Shown here: in pieces, positions 35,198 to 42,737 of the stretch | Layout: each line of letters starts with the position of its first letter | Position numbering within the stretch: position 1 is the first letter of the stretch | NCBI GenBank assembly: GCA_035560555.1 | Contig: DATMZF010000021.1 | Location: 118,144-182,143, forward strand | DNA length: 64,000 nucleotides | Source: UBA11090 sp035560555 | GTDB taxonomy: Bacteria > Spirochaetota > Spirochaetia > Treponematales > Rectinemataceae | Direction of reading: 5' to 3' | Position numbers and translations under genes: made by a program | The notes under the pieces: model-generated | The model's input: only the letters and a program-made list of their open reading frames with translations | What the model was told of the DNA's origin: nothing | The model's database searches: none

Positions 35198-36650
35198 AAG
35201 GAGCCTGGCCAGCCTGATAGGAGCGATCCTGCCCGGGGAAGCGCGAGCCGGCGCCGTCTCGATAGAAGAGGCGCGTCTGACCTTCAACCCCGAGGCTCAT
35301 CCCAAGAAACCCGCCGACTATGTCCTTGTCTGGATGCAGAAAGCCCAGCGATCGAGGGAAAATCCGGCCCTGGATCTCGGATTCCATCTCGCCAATACCC
35401 TAGGCCTTCCCCTCCTCGTGCTTTTCATCCTGGACGACTATCCGGGAGCTACGTCGATCCATTACCGCTTCATGCTGGAAGGACTGCGCGAATGCGCGAA
35501 TGACCTCAGGCAGAGAGGCGCCATCTTCCGCGTCGATACGGGCGTCATGGCCTCCAAAGTCGCCGAATACGCCCGCGGCGCCGCCCTGATCGTGGCGGAC
35601 GAGGGTAAACTGGCCTTCGAGCGCGCCTGGCGAAAGGAAATAGCGGCGATGCGCGGGATGCCGCCCATGATCCTCGTCGAGACGGAATCCGTCGTGCCGT
35701 CTTTCGCGGCGAGCGATCACCTGGAGTGGTCCGCCGCCACCCTGCGGAAGAAAATTTCGGCCAAACTGCCCTTCTTCCTTAAATCCGCAGAATTGGGAGA
35801 AGGCTTTCCCGTACCCGAATGCCGCGTATCGGTCAGAGCTTCGGATTTTCCATCGCGAGACGAGCTGTTCGCGAGCCATGAAGGCGCGGCGGGCGATCCC
35901 CTTCTCGCCCTGCAGAAACTTCGGTTCGCTCCGGGCCGGCTGGCCGGTATGGCTCGTTTCGGCGAGTTTCTCTCCTCGGGAGCGCTCGAGCGCTACGCCG
36001 AGGACCGGAACGACCCCTGCAGAGCGGGCCAGAGCGACATGAGCCCCTACCTGCATTTTGGCCAGGTATCTCCCGTTGCGCTGGCCGGGGCCGCCCTTAG
36101 GGCTTCGGAGAGCGCCGCGCAAGCCTATATCGAACAGCTCGTCGTGAGGCGCGAGCTCGCGCTCAATTTCGTCCTCTTTAACCCCGGCTATGACCGCTAC
36201 GAATCCGCCGCGCCCGAATGGGCCAAAAAAAGCCTATCGGAGCGAGACGACAGAAGGACGCTCTACGGCGCGGCGGAGCTGGAAGCCGGCCTCACCGCCG
36301 ACCCGTACTGGAACGCGGCCCAGAAAGAAATGCTGCTCACGGGAAAAATGCACAACTACATGCGGATGTACTGGGGCAAGCGGCTCCTCTCATGGTTCGC
36401 CGACCCGGCGGAAGCCTTCAACCTCGCGATACGCTTCAATGACCGATACTCTCTCGACGGAAGGGACCCCAACGGCTACGCAGGAGTGGCCTGGTGCTTC
36501 GGAAGACACGATCGCCCCTGGCCGCAGCAACCGCTATTCGGCAACGTACGCTCCATGGCGGCTTCGGGATTACGGAAAAAATTCGACGCGGAGCGCTATG
36601 CGAGCGAAGTGGAAGACTTATATACTACAAGGAGAAAGGAGATATCATGA
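35181..36650 (+). CDS. Class II CPD DNA photolyase
   Basis: Light-driven flavoenzyme that splits cyclobutane pyrimidine dimers. The 489 residues carry the class II pattern YVLVWMQKAQRSRENPALD near residue 47 and the FAD-binding C-terminal half with MSPYLHFGQVSPVALAGAAL, QLVVRRELALNFVLFNPGYD, LTGKMHNYMRMYWGKRLLSW and NDRYSLDGRDPNGYAGVAW, the last being a class II hallmark. An extra N-terminal stretch of about 40 residues precedes the family start, so an internal start is possible. The stop overlaps the glutaredoxin start (ATGA). A photolyase implies exposure to light at least sometimes. Confidence 0.93.
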   Translation: MNSGAERSLASLIGAILPGEARAGAVSIEEARLTFNPEAHPKKPADYVLVWMQKAQRSRENPALDLGFHLANTLGLPLLVLFILDDYPGATSIHYRFMLEGLRECANDLRQRGAIFRVDTGVMASKVAEYARGAALIVADEGKLAFERAWRKEIAAMRGMPPMILVETESVVPSFAASDHLEWSAATLRKKISAKLPFFLKSAELGEGFPVPECRVSVRASDFPSRDELFASHEGAAGDPLLALQKLRFAPGRLAGMARFGEFLSSGALERYAEDRNDPCRAGQSDMSPYLHFGQVSPVALAGAALRASESAAQAYIEQLVVRRELALNFVLFNPGYDRYESAAPEWAKKSLSERDDRRTLYGAAELEAGLTADPYWNAAQKEMLLTGKMHNYMRMYWGKRLLSWFADPAEAFNLAIRFNDRYSLDGRDPNGYAGVAWCFGRHDRPWPQQPLFGNVRSMAASGLRKKFDAERYASEVEDLYTTRRKEIS

Positions 36651-36958
36651 ACCTCAACGAACTTGCGTACATACAGATAGAAGGAACGCAGCGCAATCAC
36701 GATATCGTCGTCTACGCGCTTTCCACCTGCGGCTTCTGTAAAAGAGCCCTGGCCTACCTAGAAGAGAAAGACATCGCTTACAAATATATCTATGTCGACC
36801 AACTTCCCATAGAAACGAAGAACGAAATCAAAGCCATCCTCAGGGAACGATTCAAGGAAAACGTGGCCTTCCCATTCGCCGTCATCGACGACGCGGCCCA
36901 TCTCGTCGGCTTCATCAAGCCAGACTGGATCAGGACGCTTGGGCTGACGGAGGAATGA
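36647..36958 (+). CDS. Glutaredoxin-like protein
   Basis: Small thiol oxidoreductase of 103 residues. The ATG at 36647 has AAGGAG-AAAGGAG upstream; longer frames on the same strand have no such site. The active site is YALSTCGFCKRALAYLEEK (CGFC, a dithiol CxxC), with the cis-Pro region VAFPFAVIDD, where the usual TVP is replaced by AFP, and the helix-4 segment LVGFIKPDWIRTLG. It sits between the photolyase and the FTR catalytic subunit with base-level overlaps on both sides, which suggests that it is the electron acceptor of the FTR. Confidence 0.9.
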   Translation: MNLNELAYIQIEGTQRNHDIVVYALSTCGFCKRALAYLEEKDIAYKYIYVDQLPIETKNEIKAILRERFKENVAFPFAVIDDAAHLVGFIKPDWIRTLGLTEE

Positions 36959-37287
36959 TGAACCAGAAAACGCAGGAACAGACGAGGCTTTTCTCGAGAA
37001 TGGTCGCGCAAAAACAGGGATGGGAACTCAACCCCGACGAATCGTTCTACGAAAGTCTCATCGAAGGGCTGACCACCAATTACAATCGCTACGGCTATTA
37101 CATCTGTCCCTGCAGGGATTCGGAAGGTTCCAGGGAAGCCGACAGCAAGGCGATCTGCCCCTGCGTCTGGTCCAGACTCGACGTGCCGGAATTCGGCAAC
37201 TGCTACTGCGCCCTCTATCTTTCCAAGGAACTGCTCGCGTCGGGCCGGGAGCCCGTATCCATCGTCGACCGCCGTTACGAAGAATGA
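36955..37287 (+). CDS. Ferredoxin:thioredoxin reductase catalytic (beta) subunit family
   Basis: Iron-sulfur disulfide reductase that passes electrons from ferredoxin to a thioredoxin-fold partner. The 110 residues have the three-pair cysteine layout: CPC at 51-53, CPC at 68-70 and CYC at 83-85, embedded in YGYYICPCRD, AICPCVWSRLD and GNCYCALYL. In plant FTR the third pair is CHC, and its His helps catalysis; here that position is Tyr. No variable (alpha) subunit gene is present, as in other non-photosynthetic bacteria. The ATG overlaps the glutaredoxin stop (ATGATG). Confidence 0.92.
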   Translation: MMNQKTQEQTRLFSRMVAQKQGWELNPDESFYESLIEGLTTNYNRYGYYICPCRDSEGSREADSKAICPCVWSRLDVPEFGNCYCALYLSKELLASGREPVSIVDRRYEE

Positions 37288-37290
37288 TTC

Positions 37291-38529
37291 GTGAACCGGA
37301 CCCATACAATGATTTATCTTGACTGGGCGGCCACGACGCCGCCGGATTCCTCCATCGCGTTTCAGGCGCTTCATGCCTCATTCGACCATTTCGCCAATCC
37401 CTCCAGCCAGCACAGAGAGGGAAAGGCGGCGAGGGAAATCCTGGAAGGCTCGCGCGCGTCGTTTCTGCGGTCACTGGCCCTGGCCTCCGGCGTAAATTCC
37501 CTGGGAGGGAACCTCGCGTTCACCGCCTCGGGCACCGAAGCGGACCAGATCCCCCTCCTCTCCCTCTTCAGGCTCGCGAAAAAAGCCGAATCTGGAAAAG
37601 GGGCAATAAGGGCCTCGGAGGCCGAAAAACCGCATCTCGTCATCTCCGCCATCGAACACGCCGCGATAGACGCGCAGGCCGAGACGCTCTCGCGCCTGGG
37701 CTTCTCCGTCACCTTCGTGAAACCCGACGCGGACGGCATCGTGCGGCCGTCCAAAATCGGCGAGGCCCTGCGCCCTACTACGAGGCTAGTGGCCGTCATG
37801 GCCGTCAACAACGAAACCGGCGCCATTCAGGATATCGACGCCATAGGCCGCGCCGCCGCATCGGCGGCCTCGAGCCTCGGCATCCGAACCCCGCTTTTCC
37901 ACGTCGATTGCGTCCAGGCTTTGGGCAAGATTCCCCTCAGGCTTTCCGGCGGGCTGGCGACGAGCGCGGCCTTTTCCGCCCATAAGATACAGGGCCCCAA
38001 GGGCGTCGGCGCCCTGTGGCATTCCAAAGCCATCGACCCCCTCGCCGTCGGCGGCGGCCAGGAATCCGGCATCCGTTCGGGCACCGAGAACCTATTCGGG
38101 ATCCACGCATTCGCGCTCTGCGCCGCGAAGGCCGCCGCCTCGCTAGACTCAAGGCTTCCCCGCGCCCGCGCCCTGGAGCGGCTCCTCCTGGACGGCATCC
38201 ACGCGATTCCCGGCGCCTGCGCGGTGCCGCAAAGCCGCGTGGCCGACGACCCGCGCTGGAGCCCTTGGATCGTATCATGCGCCTTCCCCGGCCTGGGCGG
38301 AGAGGTGCTCGCCCGCGCCCTCTCCGACGCCGACATCGCCGTTTCCACCGGCTCGGCCTGCTCCCACACCCACAAGACCAAGGGTAGGAGAATCCTCGAC
38401 GCCATGGGACTGCCCGAGGAACTCTCCTTTTCCTCCATCCGCGTCTCCTTCGGCCCCGATACCGCCGACGCCGACATCGAAGCCTTCCTCTCGACGGCCG
38501 AAGCCTTGTATCGTAGACTCAAAACCTGA
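37291..38529 (+). CDS. Cysteine desulfurase (NifS/IscS-like)
   Basis: PLP enzyme that removes sulfur from cysteine as an enzyme-bound persulfide. The frame begins with GTG at 37291; an ATG at 37309 (start IYLDWAATTPP) is equally possible. The product is about 410 residues. Motifs are YLDWAATTPP, ANPSSQHREGKAAREIL, VISAIEHAAIDAQ (His over the PLP ring), VNNETGAIQDI, the PLP lysine in FSAHKIQGPKGVGALW, and the persulfide cysteine in VSTGSACSHTHKTKG. The usual CSSG loop reads CSHT. Directly upstream of thiI, it most likely supplies sulfur for 4-thiouridine. Confidence 0.92.
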   Translation: MNRTHTMIYLDWAATTPPDSSIAFQALHASFDHFANPSSQHREGKAAREILEGSRASFLRSLALASGVNSLGGNLAFTASGTEADQIPLLSLFRLAKKAESGKGAIRASEAEKPHLVISAIEHAAIDAQAETLSRLGFSVTFVKPDADGIVRPSKIGEALRPTTRLVAVMAVNNETGAIQDIDAIGRAAASAASSLGIRTPLFHVDCVQALGKIPLRLSGGLATSAAFSAHKIQGPKGVGALWHSKAIDPLAVGGGQESGIRSGTENLFGIHAFALCAAKAAASLDSRLPRARALERLLLDGIHAIPGACAVPQSRVADDPRWSPWIVSCAFPGLGGEVLARALSDADIAVSTGSACSHTHKTKGRRILDAMGLPEELSFSSIRVSFGPDTADADIEAFLSTAEALYRRLKT

Positions 38530-38543
38530 TACAACACAGCATC

Positions 38544-39737
38544 ATGGAAACGCTGTTCCTCATAAAACCGGGCGAAATACTCCTAAAAAAAGAAAACCAG
38601 AAAGAATTCACGCGACGCCTCATCCAGCAGCTGCACAAGCGAATGGGCGACGTTGGCTGCAAAATAGAGGAATTCCCGGGCCGCTTTTTCCTCTCCGTCG
38701 ACGAGCGCTACGCCGAGCGAGCGGAATTCGTCCTGAGCCGCTGCCCCGGCCTCAACGGCTACTCGAAGGCCTACGTGCGCCCCAAGACCGTGGAAGCGAT
38801 CCTGGAGGCAGCGGGACTCGTCGCCGCCAAGGCCTTGGCGGCCGGCAAGGAGGTCTTCAAGGTCGAAACCCGCCGATCCGACAAAAGCTTCCCGCTGGGA
38901 TCCTACGCGATGTCCGCCAAGGCCGGCGAAGCGATTCTCGATGCGTTTCCCGCCCTCTCCGTCGACGTCCACGAACCCGATTTCGTCGTCAACATAGAGA
39001 TCAGGGAAAGGGCCTATGTCTACGGCCACACCGAGCCGGGACCGCGCGGCCTGCCCTCGGGCACGAGCGGAAAGGGACTTCTCCTCCTCTCCGGAGGCAT
39101 CGATTCGCCCGTGGCCGGCTACATGATGGCCAAACGCGGCGCCCCGCTCGAATGCGTCTACTTTCATGCCTATCCCTACACCTCGGTCGAGGCGCAGCGG
39201 AAGGTGGAACACCTCGCCTTGCGGATAGCGGCCTGGTGCGGTTCGATCCGTCTTTGGGTAGTCCCTTTCACCGACGTGCAGATCCAGATAAAAAAGCTCG
39301 CCAATGAGGACGCGACGACGATAATGCTGAGATCGGCCATGATGGAAGCCGCCGACAGCATCGCCTTCAAGATAGGCGCGGACGGCCTCATCACCGGGGA
39401 AAGCCTGGGCCAGGTAGCGAGCCAGACGGTGGAAAACATGGCCGTGACCGAAGCGCCCGCCAACCACCCTGTTTTTCGCCCCCTCGTCGGGATCGACAAG
39501 GAAGACACCGTCAAAATGGCCAAGAAGATCGGCACGTACGATATATCCATCCTGCCCTACGAGGACTGCTGCGTGCTTTTCTCGCCTAAGCATCCGCTCC
39601 TTAAGCCCTCTTTCAAGGAGTTGACGGCGGCTTACAGGGAACTGGGACTTAGTCCACTCATAGAGGAAAGTGTCAGGAAGGCCGAACGATTCGTCTACAA
39701 ATACAGGGATGTACTGGAGGATTTCGGCATCTCGTGA
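38544..39737 (+). CDS. thiI: tRNA 4-thiouridine synthase ThiI
   Basis: Adenylates U8 of tRNA and inserts sulfur taken from a cysteine desulfurase. The 397 residues contain a ferredoxin-like/THUMP region (about 1-165) and the PP-loop pyrophosphatase domain with LLLLSGGIDSPVAGYMM near residue 177, followed by HAYPYTSVEAQRKVEHLA and GESLGQVASQTVENM. There is no C-terminal rhodanese domain, as in many Gram-positive and spirochaete ThiI proteins. It starts 14 bases after the cysteine desulfurase stop. A thiamine-thiazole role is unlikely because no thiamine synthesis genes are near. Confidence 0.93.
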   Translation: METLFLIKPGEILLKKENQKEFTRRLIQQLHKRMGDVGCKIEEFPGRFFLSVDERYAERAEFVLSRCPGLNGYSKAYVRPKTVEAILEAAGLVAAKALAAGKEVFKVETRRSDKSFPLGSYAMSAKAGEAILDAFPALSVDVHEPDFVVNIEIRERAYVYGHTEPGPRGLPSGTSGKGLLLLSGGIDSPVAGYMMAKRGAPLECVYFHAYPYTSVEAQRKVEHLALRIAAWCGSIRLWVVPFTDVQIQIKKLANEDATTIMLRSAMMEAADSIAFKIGADGLITGESLGQVASQTVENMAVTEAPANHPVFRPLVGIDKEDTVKMAKKIGTYDISILPYEDCCVLFSPKHPLLKPSFKELTAAYRELGLSPLIEESVRKAERFVYKYRDVLEDFGIS

Positions 39738-39783
39738 AGAATTTTTAGAGCATGAAAACGGATTTATAATGATCTATGCACTA

Positions 39784-39825
39784 AAACACCCGCATGCCGG
39801 CTCTAGGCGCGGCATGCGGGTGTTT
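39784..39825. terminator. Terminator between thiI and the CsbD gene
   Basis: AAACACCCGCATGCCG and CGGCATGCGGGTGTTT form a perfect 16-bp stem with a 10-base loop. The A/T arm ends supply T-tracts in both directions, so it can end both convergent transcripts (thiI at 39737, CsbD at 39839). Confidence 0.88.
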
Positions 39826-39838
39826 CTCGATTGAGCGA

Positions 39839-40231
39839 TTATTGCCTGGCCTTATCTTTGAGCTTATCAATCGTATTCCGGGCGGTTTCCCTGATTTTCT
39901 GGGCTGTGGTCTCGACGAATTCCTTCGCCTTGCCGGCCACCTGGTCGGCCTTCCCTTCGACGCGAAGCGCTTCGTCGCCGACCAATACGCCCGCGGCTTC
40001 CTTGATTCGGCCTTTCGCTATGTCCAGCTTTCCATTGAGATTTGTTATTGTCTGTTCATTGATGACCTTTCTGGCATCTTCCTTGATCTTCTGGACGGTT
40101 TCCTCGACGACTTCTTTTGCCTTTCCCGCTACCTGATCCGCTTTGCCTTCGTTGCGAAGTTCCTTATTGTTGACCAGCACACCCGCTGCTTCCTTTATTC
40201 GGCCCTTCACCACATCCAATTTTCCATTCAT
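39839..40231 (-). CDS. Tandem CsbD-family stress protein
   Basis: Small hydrophilic protein of 130 residues made of two near-identical CsbD units. Unit one reads NGKLDVVKGRIKEAAGVLV then GKADQVAGKAKEVVEETVQK; unit two reads NGKLDIAKGRIKEAAGVLV then GKADQVAGKAKEFVETTAQK. Single-unit CsbD proteins are about 60-70 residues and are induced by general stress in Bacillus and others; their biochemical role is unknown. AAGGAG precedes the ATG. It ends a minus-strand cluster with the LapA-domain and 53-residue genes. Confidence 0.9.
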   Translation of the reverse strand: MNGKLDVVKGRIKEAAGVLVNNKELRNEGKADQVAGKAKEVVEETVQKIKEDARKVINEQTITNLNGKLDIAKGRIKEAAGVLVGDEALRVEGKADQVAGKAKEFVETTAQKIRETARNTIDKLKDKARQ

Positions 40232-40291
40232 GACGACGACTCCTTTCTTTTTGCTTTAAACGTATGAACCGATTCAAAAGCGCAGGTCATA

Positions 40292-40636
40292 TCAATCCAG
40301 AGGCATGGCGGTTTGCGATTTTGCGCTGGCAATCGCAGCCCCATCGACTTTGTCTTTCTCGGCCTCGCGGATGTCGAGCTGCTTGCCTCTTTCTTTTATG
40401 TTCCGGACCTTATCGGCCAGCAGCCTTTTAGCCTTGCTGTGACGATAGCTCCCGAAATAGATGAACAGGGAGTATACGATCCCAAAGGCAAAGCTCAGGG
40501 CGCTTACCGCCACTATGGATACGTTATCCATAAGGCGAAGTCCCAATAGATCGACCGAGGTTGTGTACCCGAGATTCAGCGAAACAAGGGCCGCGAGAAG
40601 AACGAGCAGGACGACACTGACAACAATTCGAACCAT
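40292..40636 (-). CDS. LapA-domain (DUF1049) membrane protein
   Basis: A 114-residue inner-membrane protein. Two helices are visible (IVVSVVLLVLLAALVSLNLG and NVSIVAVSALSFAFGIVYSL), followed by a charged cytosolic tail (YRHSKAKRLLADKVRNIKER), the usual LapA/DUF1049 pattern; E. coli LapA takes part in control of lipopolysaccharide synthesis. AAGGAAAG precedes the ATG at 40636. Between the CsbD gene and a 53-residue gene on the same strand, it may share their stress regulation. Confidence 0.8.
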   Translation of the reverse strand: MVRIVVSVVLLVLLAALVSLNLGYTTSVDLLGLRLMDNVSIVAVSALSFAFGIVYSLFIYFGSYRHSKAKRLLADKVRNIKERGKQLDIREAEKDKVDGAAIASAKSQTAMPLD

Positions 40637-40741
40637 TTTTCTTTCCTTGGAGGCTTTCCATGACCATATACTTCACGCGAAACCGTGGCGCACGGTCGCG
40701 CTGTTCGTAATCAAGGCATATTGATTTTCCATATGCGGTTC

Positions 40742-40903
40742 CTAGATGATGATGCTTGTACCATACATCTGCGTAGAGGAGCGTAACGGTTTGGCTGTCA
40801 AAAGATATTCGTAAGGTTTTCTCGGGCTGGATATTCGGCTGAAAGAAAATACCTTTCTTTTTTTAGTCTCTTCCGCCCCGTTGCGTTCCTTGTTCTCATT
40901 CAT
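40742..40903 (-). CDS. Small 53-residue hypothetical protein
   Basis: Starts at the ATG at 40903, which has AAGGAGAG ideally placed upstream. The sequence is short and basic (NENKERNGAEETKKRKVFSF, then SRISSPRKPYEYLLTAKPLR). No family, membrane segment or signal peptide is recognised. The same frame is open further upstream to about 41160, but the ribosome-binding site favours the short form. It is the first of three small minus-strand genes, with LapA-domain and CsbD proteins after it. Confidence 0.5.
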   Translation of the reverse strand: MNENKERNGAEETKKRKVFSFSRISSPRKPYEYLLTAKPLRSSTQMYGTSIII

Positions 40904-41181
40904 GTCACTCTCCTTTTGCGCAGCCTTCAAAGCAAGGATACTTCGTGGGCTGAAAATGATCTGTGCGGCAACGCACATAGACGGCGGAGCGTAACCATTT
41001 TCACCCGGTAAGCCCTCCCCCTTTCTCACAATTTTCTGGCGCTCCAAGATTTTCGGCATAAGTTTTTTTCGGCTCTTGCCTTCGCCGATGGTCAGGATTT
41101 TGGCGCAGCCTTCGTATGCTTCCTTCAGGCATAGGATGAGCTCGGCGCTTACTGACCCGGCTACCTAACAGTTGCTGTGAG

Positions 41182-41220
41182 CGTCGAGAAAAGCCCACCG
41201 CGGCGGGTTTTTCCTCGACG
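41182..41220. repeat. Hairpin-forming inverted repeat
   Basis: CGTCGAG pairs with CTCGACG at the ends, and AAAAGCCC with GGGTTTTT inside, around a CG-rich centre. It resembles a bidirectional terminator, but no annotated gene ends close by; the remnant frame on its left or an unseen short RNA could be the reason. Confidence 0.6.
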
Positions 41221-41318
41221 CGAATACCACTACTCGATCGCCGGGCCAGTTATCCTTGCCCTTTTCGCGCAGACTGCGAACCCTTTTGCTGTAGATAATT
41301 CCCGCCCGCCGAGACATA

Positions 41319-41347
41319 TTGACACTATTCGATTTGATATCTATGCT
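41319..41347 (+). promoter_or_regulatory. Promoter of the arsR-arsP cluster
   Basis: Perfect TTGACA (41319-41324), 17-base spacer, TATGCT (41342-41347). Downstream, before the ATG at 41387, there are AT-rich repeats of ATCGA/ATCGAT type (around 41357-41371) where an ArsR-type repressor could bind. The operator itself is only a suggestion. Confidence 0.65.
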
Positions 41348-41386
41348 TTCTCACATCGACACTTATCGATATTTTAGGAAGGAGCT

Positions 41387-41704
41387 ATGGAAAACAAATA
41401 TAGAGGCGACGCGAAAGTGTTCAAAGCGTTTTGCGACGAAAACCGCTTGTCCATCCTCGGCCAACTCAGGGATGGGGAAAAATGCGCTTGTGTCCTGCTG
41501 GAAAAATTGAACATCGCCCAATCCACCCTGTCGCACCATATGAAGATTCTCTGTGAAAGCGGCGTCGTCACGAGCAGGCAGGAGGGGAAATGGATCCACT
41601 ACGCGCTGTCGATCGAACGATGCGACTATGTAAAAAAATTGATCGCCGGGATAACCGCCCCGATTAACCTCGATGCCATCGAAAAGGATTGTTCATGCAA
41701 ATAG
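41387..41704 (+). CDS. ArsR/SmtB-family metalloregulator
   Basis: A 105-residue winged-helix repressor that releases DNA on binding a metal or metalloid. The helix-turn-helix reads LNIAQSTLSHHMKILCESGV. The alpha-3-type metal site is EKCACVLLEKL (Cys33, Cys35), close to the ELCVCDL site of arsenite-sensing ArsR, and further cysteines occur at 56, 79, 102 and 104 (tail DCSCK), which could complete a thiolate site. GGAAGGAG precedes the ATG. Its last codons overlap the permease start, so it most likely autoregulates the four-gene cluster. Confidence 0.92.
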   Translation: MENKYRGDAKVFKAFCDENRLSILGQLRDGEKCACVLLEKLNIAQSTLSHHMKILCESGVVTSRQEGKWIHYALSIERCDYVKKLIAGITAPINLDAIEKDCSCK

Positions 41705-42699
41705 TATGGGACTTTTTTCAGAAACAAGTGCTTGGGATGGGATGGTTGAATACTGTCATAGGGTCTCTTCTTTCGTCCTTGAGGGTAGATCTTGGGAGCA
41801 AGGTTGGCGCGAGCCTGCAGTTCTTCCTCTATGATGTGATAAAAATCCTGGTCCTGCTCTCTTTGCTCATCTTCGTGATATCCTACATTCAGAGCCATTT
41901 CCCGCCGGAGAAGACGAAGAAAATCCTGGGACGATTCAAGGGAATCGGGGCGAACATCGCGAGCGCGCTTCTGGGAACATTGACCCCCTTCTGCAGCTGT
42001 TCGTCCATCCCGATTTTTATCGGGTTCACGAATGCCGGCTTGCCGGTAGGCGTGACTTTTTCCTTCTTGATTTCATCGCCGCTCGTGGACTTGGGGGCGC
42101 TGGTACTGCTGATGAGCGTCTTCGGCGCGCGCATCGCCATAGCTTATGTCGCCGTGGGCTTAGTGCTCGCGGTGGTTGGCGGCATGACGATCGACAAGCT
42201 CGGCATGGAAGACTACGTCGTACGATTCAAAAAATCGGCCGCGAGTGCCGATAGGGAGCTTCCCGACCTCACGAGAAAGGACCGCCTCGTCTACGCGAAA
42301 GAGCAGACGCTGGAGACGGTCCAAAAAGTCTGGCCGTACGTCATCGCGGGCGTGGGCATCGGCGCGCTCATACACAACTGGATTCCCTCGGAATGGATTC
42401 AGCTCGTGCTTGGCCGGAACAATCCATTCTCCGTTCTGATCGCGACAGCGGTAGGCGTGCCGATGTACGCCGACATCTTTGGGACGATACCTGTCGCTGA
42501 AGCCCTGTATTCAAAGGGCGTCGGCGTCGGAACAATCTTGTCGTTCATGATGGCGGTCACCGCGCTGTCGCTCCCTTCCATCCTCATGCTGAAGAAAGTT
42601 CTCAAGATGAGGTTGCTCGTCACCTTCGTGGGGATCGTGAGCGTCGGCATCATCATCATCGGCTATGCCTTCAACGCTCTTGGCTTTCTGTTCATCTGA
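41695..42699 (+). CDS. ArsP-type permease (DUF318 family)
   Basis: Integral membrane efflux permease of about 334 residues and eight or more helices. The family hallmark TLTPFCSCSSIPIFIGF (paired cysteines in a helix) and FSFLISSPLVDLGALVLL are present, as is the second-half repeat VPMYADIFGTIPVAEALY. Characterised ArsP members export trivalent organoarsenicals; others in the family may handle different metalloids. The ATG at 41695 overlaps the arsR stop; a TTG at 41689 is the only longer option. The arsR gene upstream and redox proteins downstream support a metalloid or thiol-reactive substrate. Confidence 0.9.
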   Translation: MQIVWDFFQKQVLGMGWLNTVIGSLLSSLRVDLGSKVGASLQFFLYDVIKILVLLSLLIFVISYIQSHFPPEKTKKILGRFKGIGANIASALLGTLTPFCSCSSIPIFIGFTNAGLPVGVTFSFLISSPLVDLGALVLLMSVFGARIAIAYVAVGLVLAVVGGMTIDKLGMEDYVVRFKKSAASADRELPDLTRKDRLVYAKEQTLETVQKVWPYVIAGVGIGALIHNWIPSEWIQLVLGRNNPFSVLIATAVGVPMYADIFGTIPVAEALYSKGVGVGTILSFMMAVTALSLPSILMLKKVLKMRLLVTFVGIVSVGIIIIGYAFNALGFLFI

Positions 42700-42737
42700 C
42701 CTGTCTGATTCATCTGATAAAAAAGGAGAGAAGACTT

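Larger units (their letters stand above)
40904..41386. other. Intergenic region between the stress cluster and arsR
   Basis: About 480 bases. A minus-strand frame from about 41160 to 40904 is free of stops and has a protein-like section (SAELILCLKEAYEGCAKILT near 41135-41076) but no start with a ribosome-binding site, so it may be a gene remnant. A strong inverted repeat lies at 41182-41220. The arsR promoter is at 41319-41347. An 11-base sequence GCGCAGCCTTC occurs twice, near 40919 and 41113. Confidence 0.45.

Noticed and set aside
35181..36650. Photolyase as class I (E. coli-type) enzyme or cryptochrome
   Set aside because: The WMQKAQR start motif and the NDRYSLDGRDPNGYAG block are class II features.
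39784..39825. 16-bp palindrome considered as end of a mobile element
   Set aside because: Position between two convergent stops and T-runs at both arm ends make it a shared terminator; no partner repeat or transposase is near.
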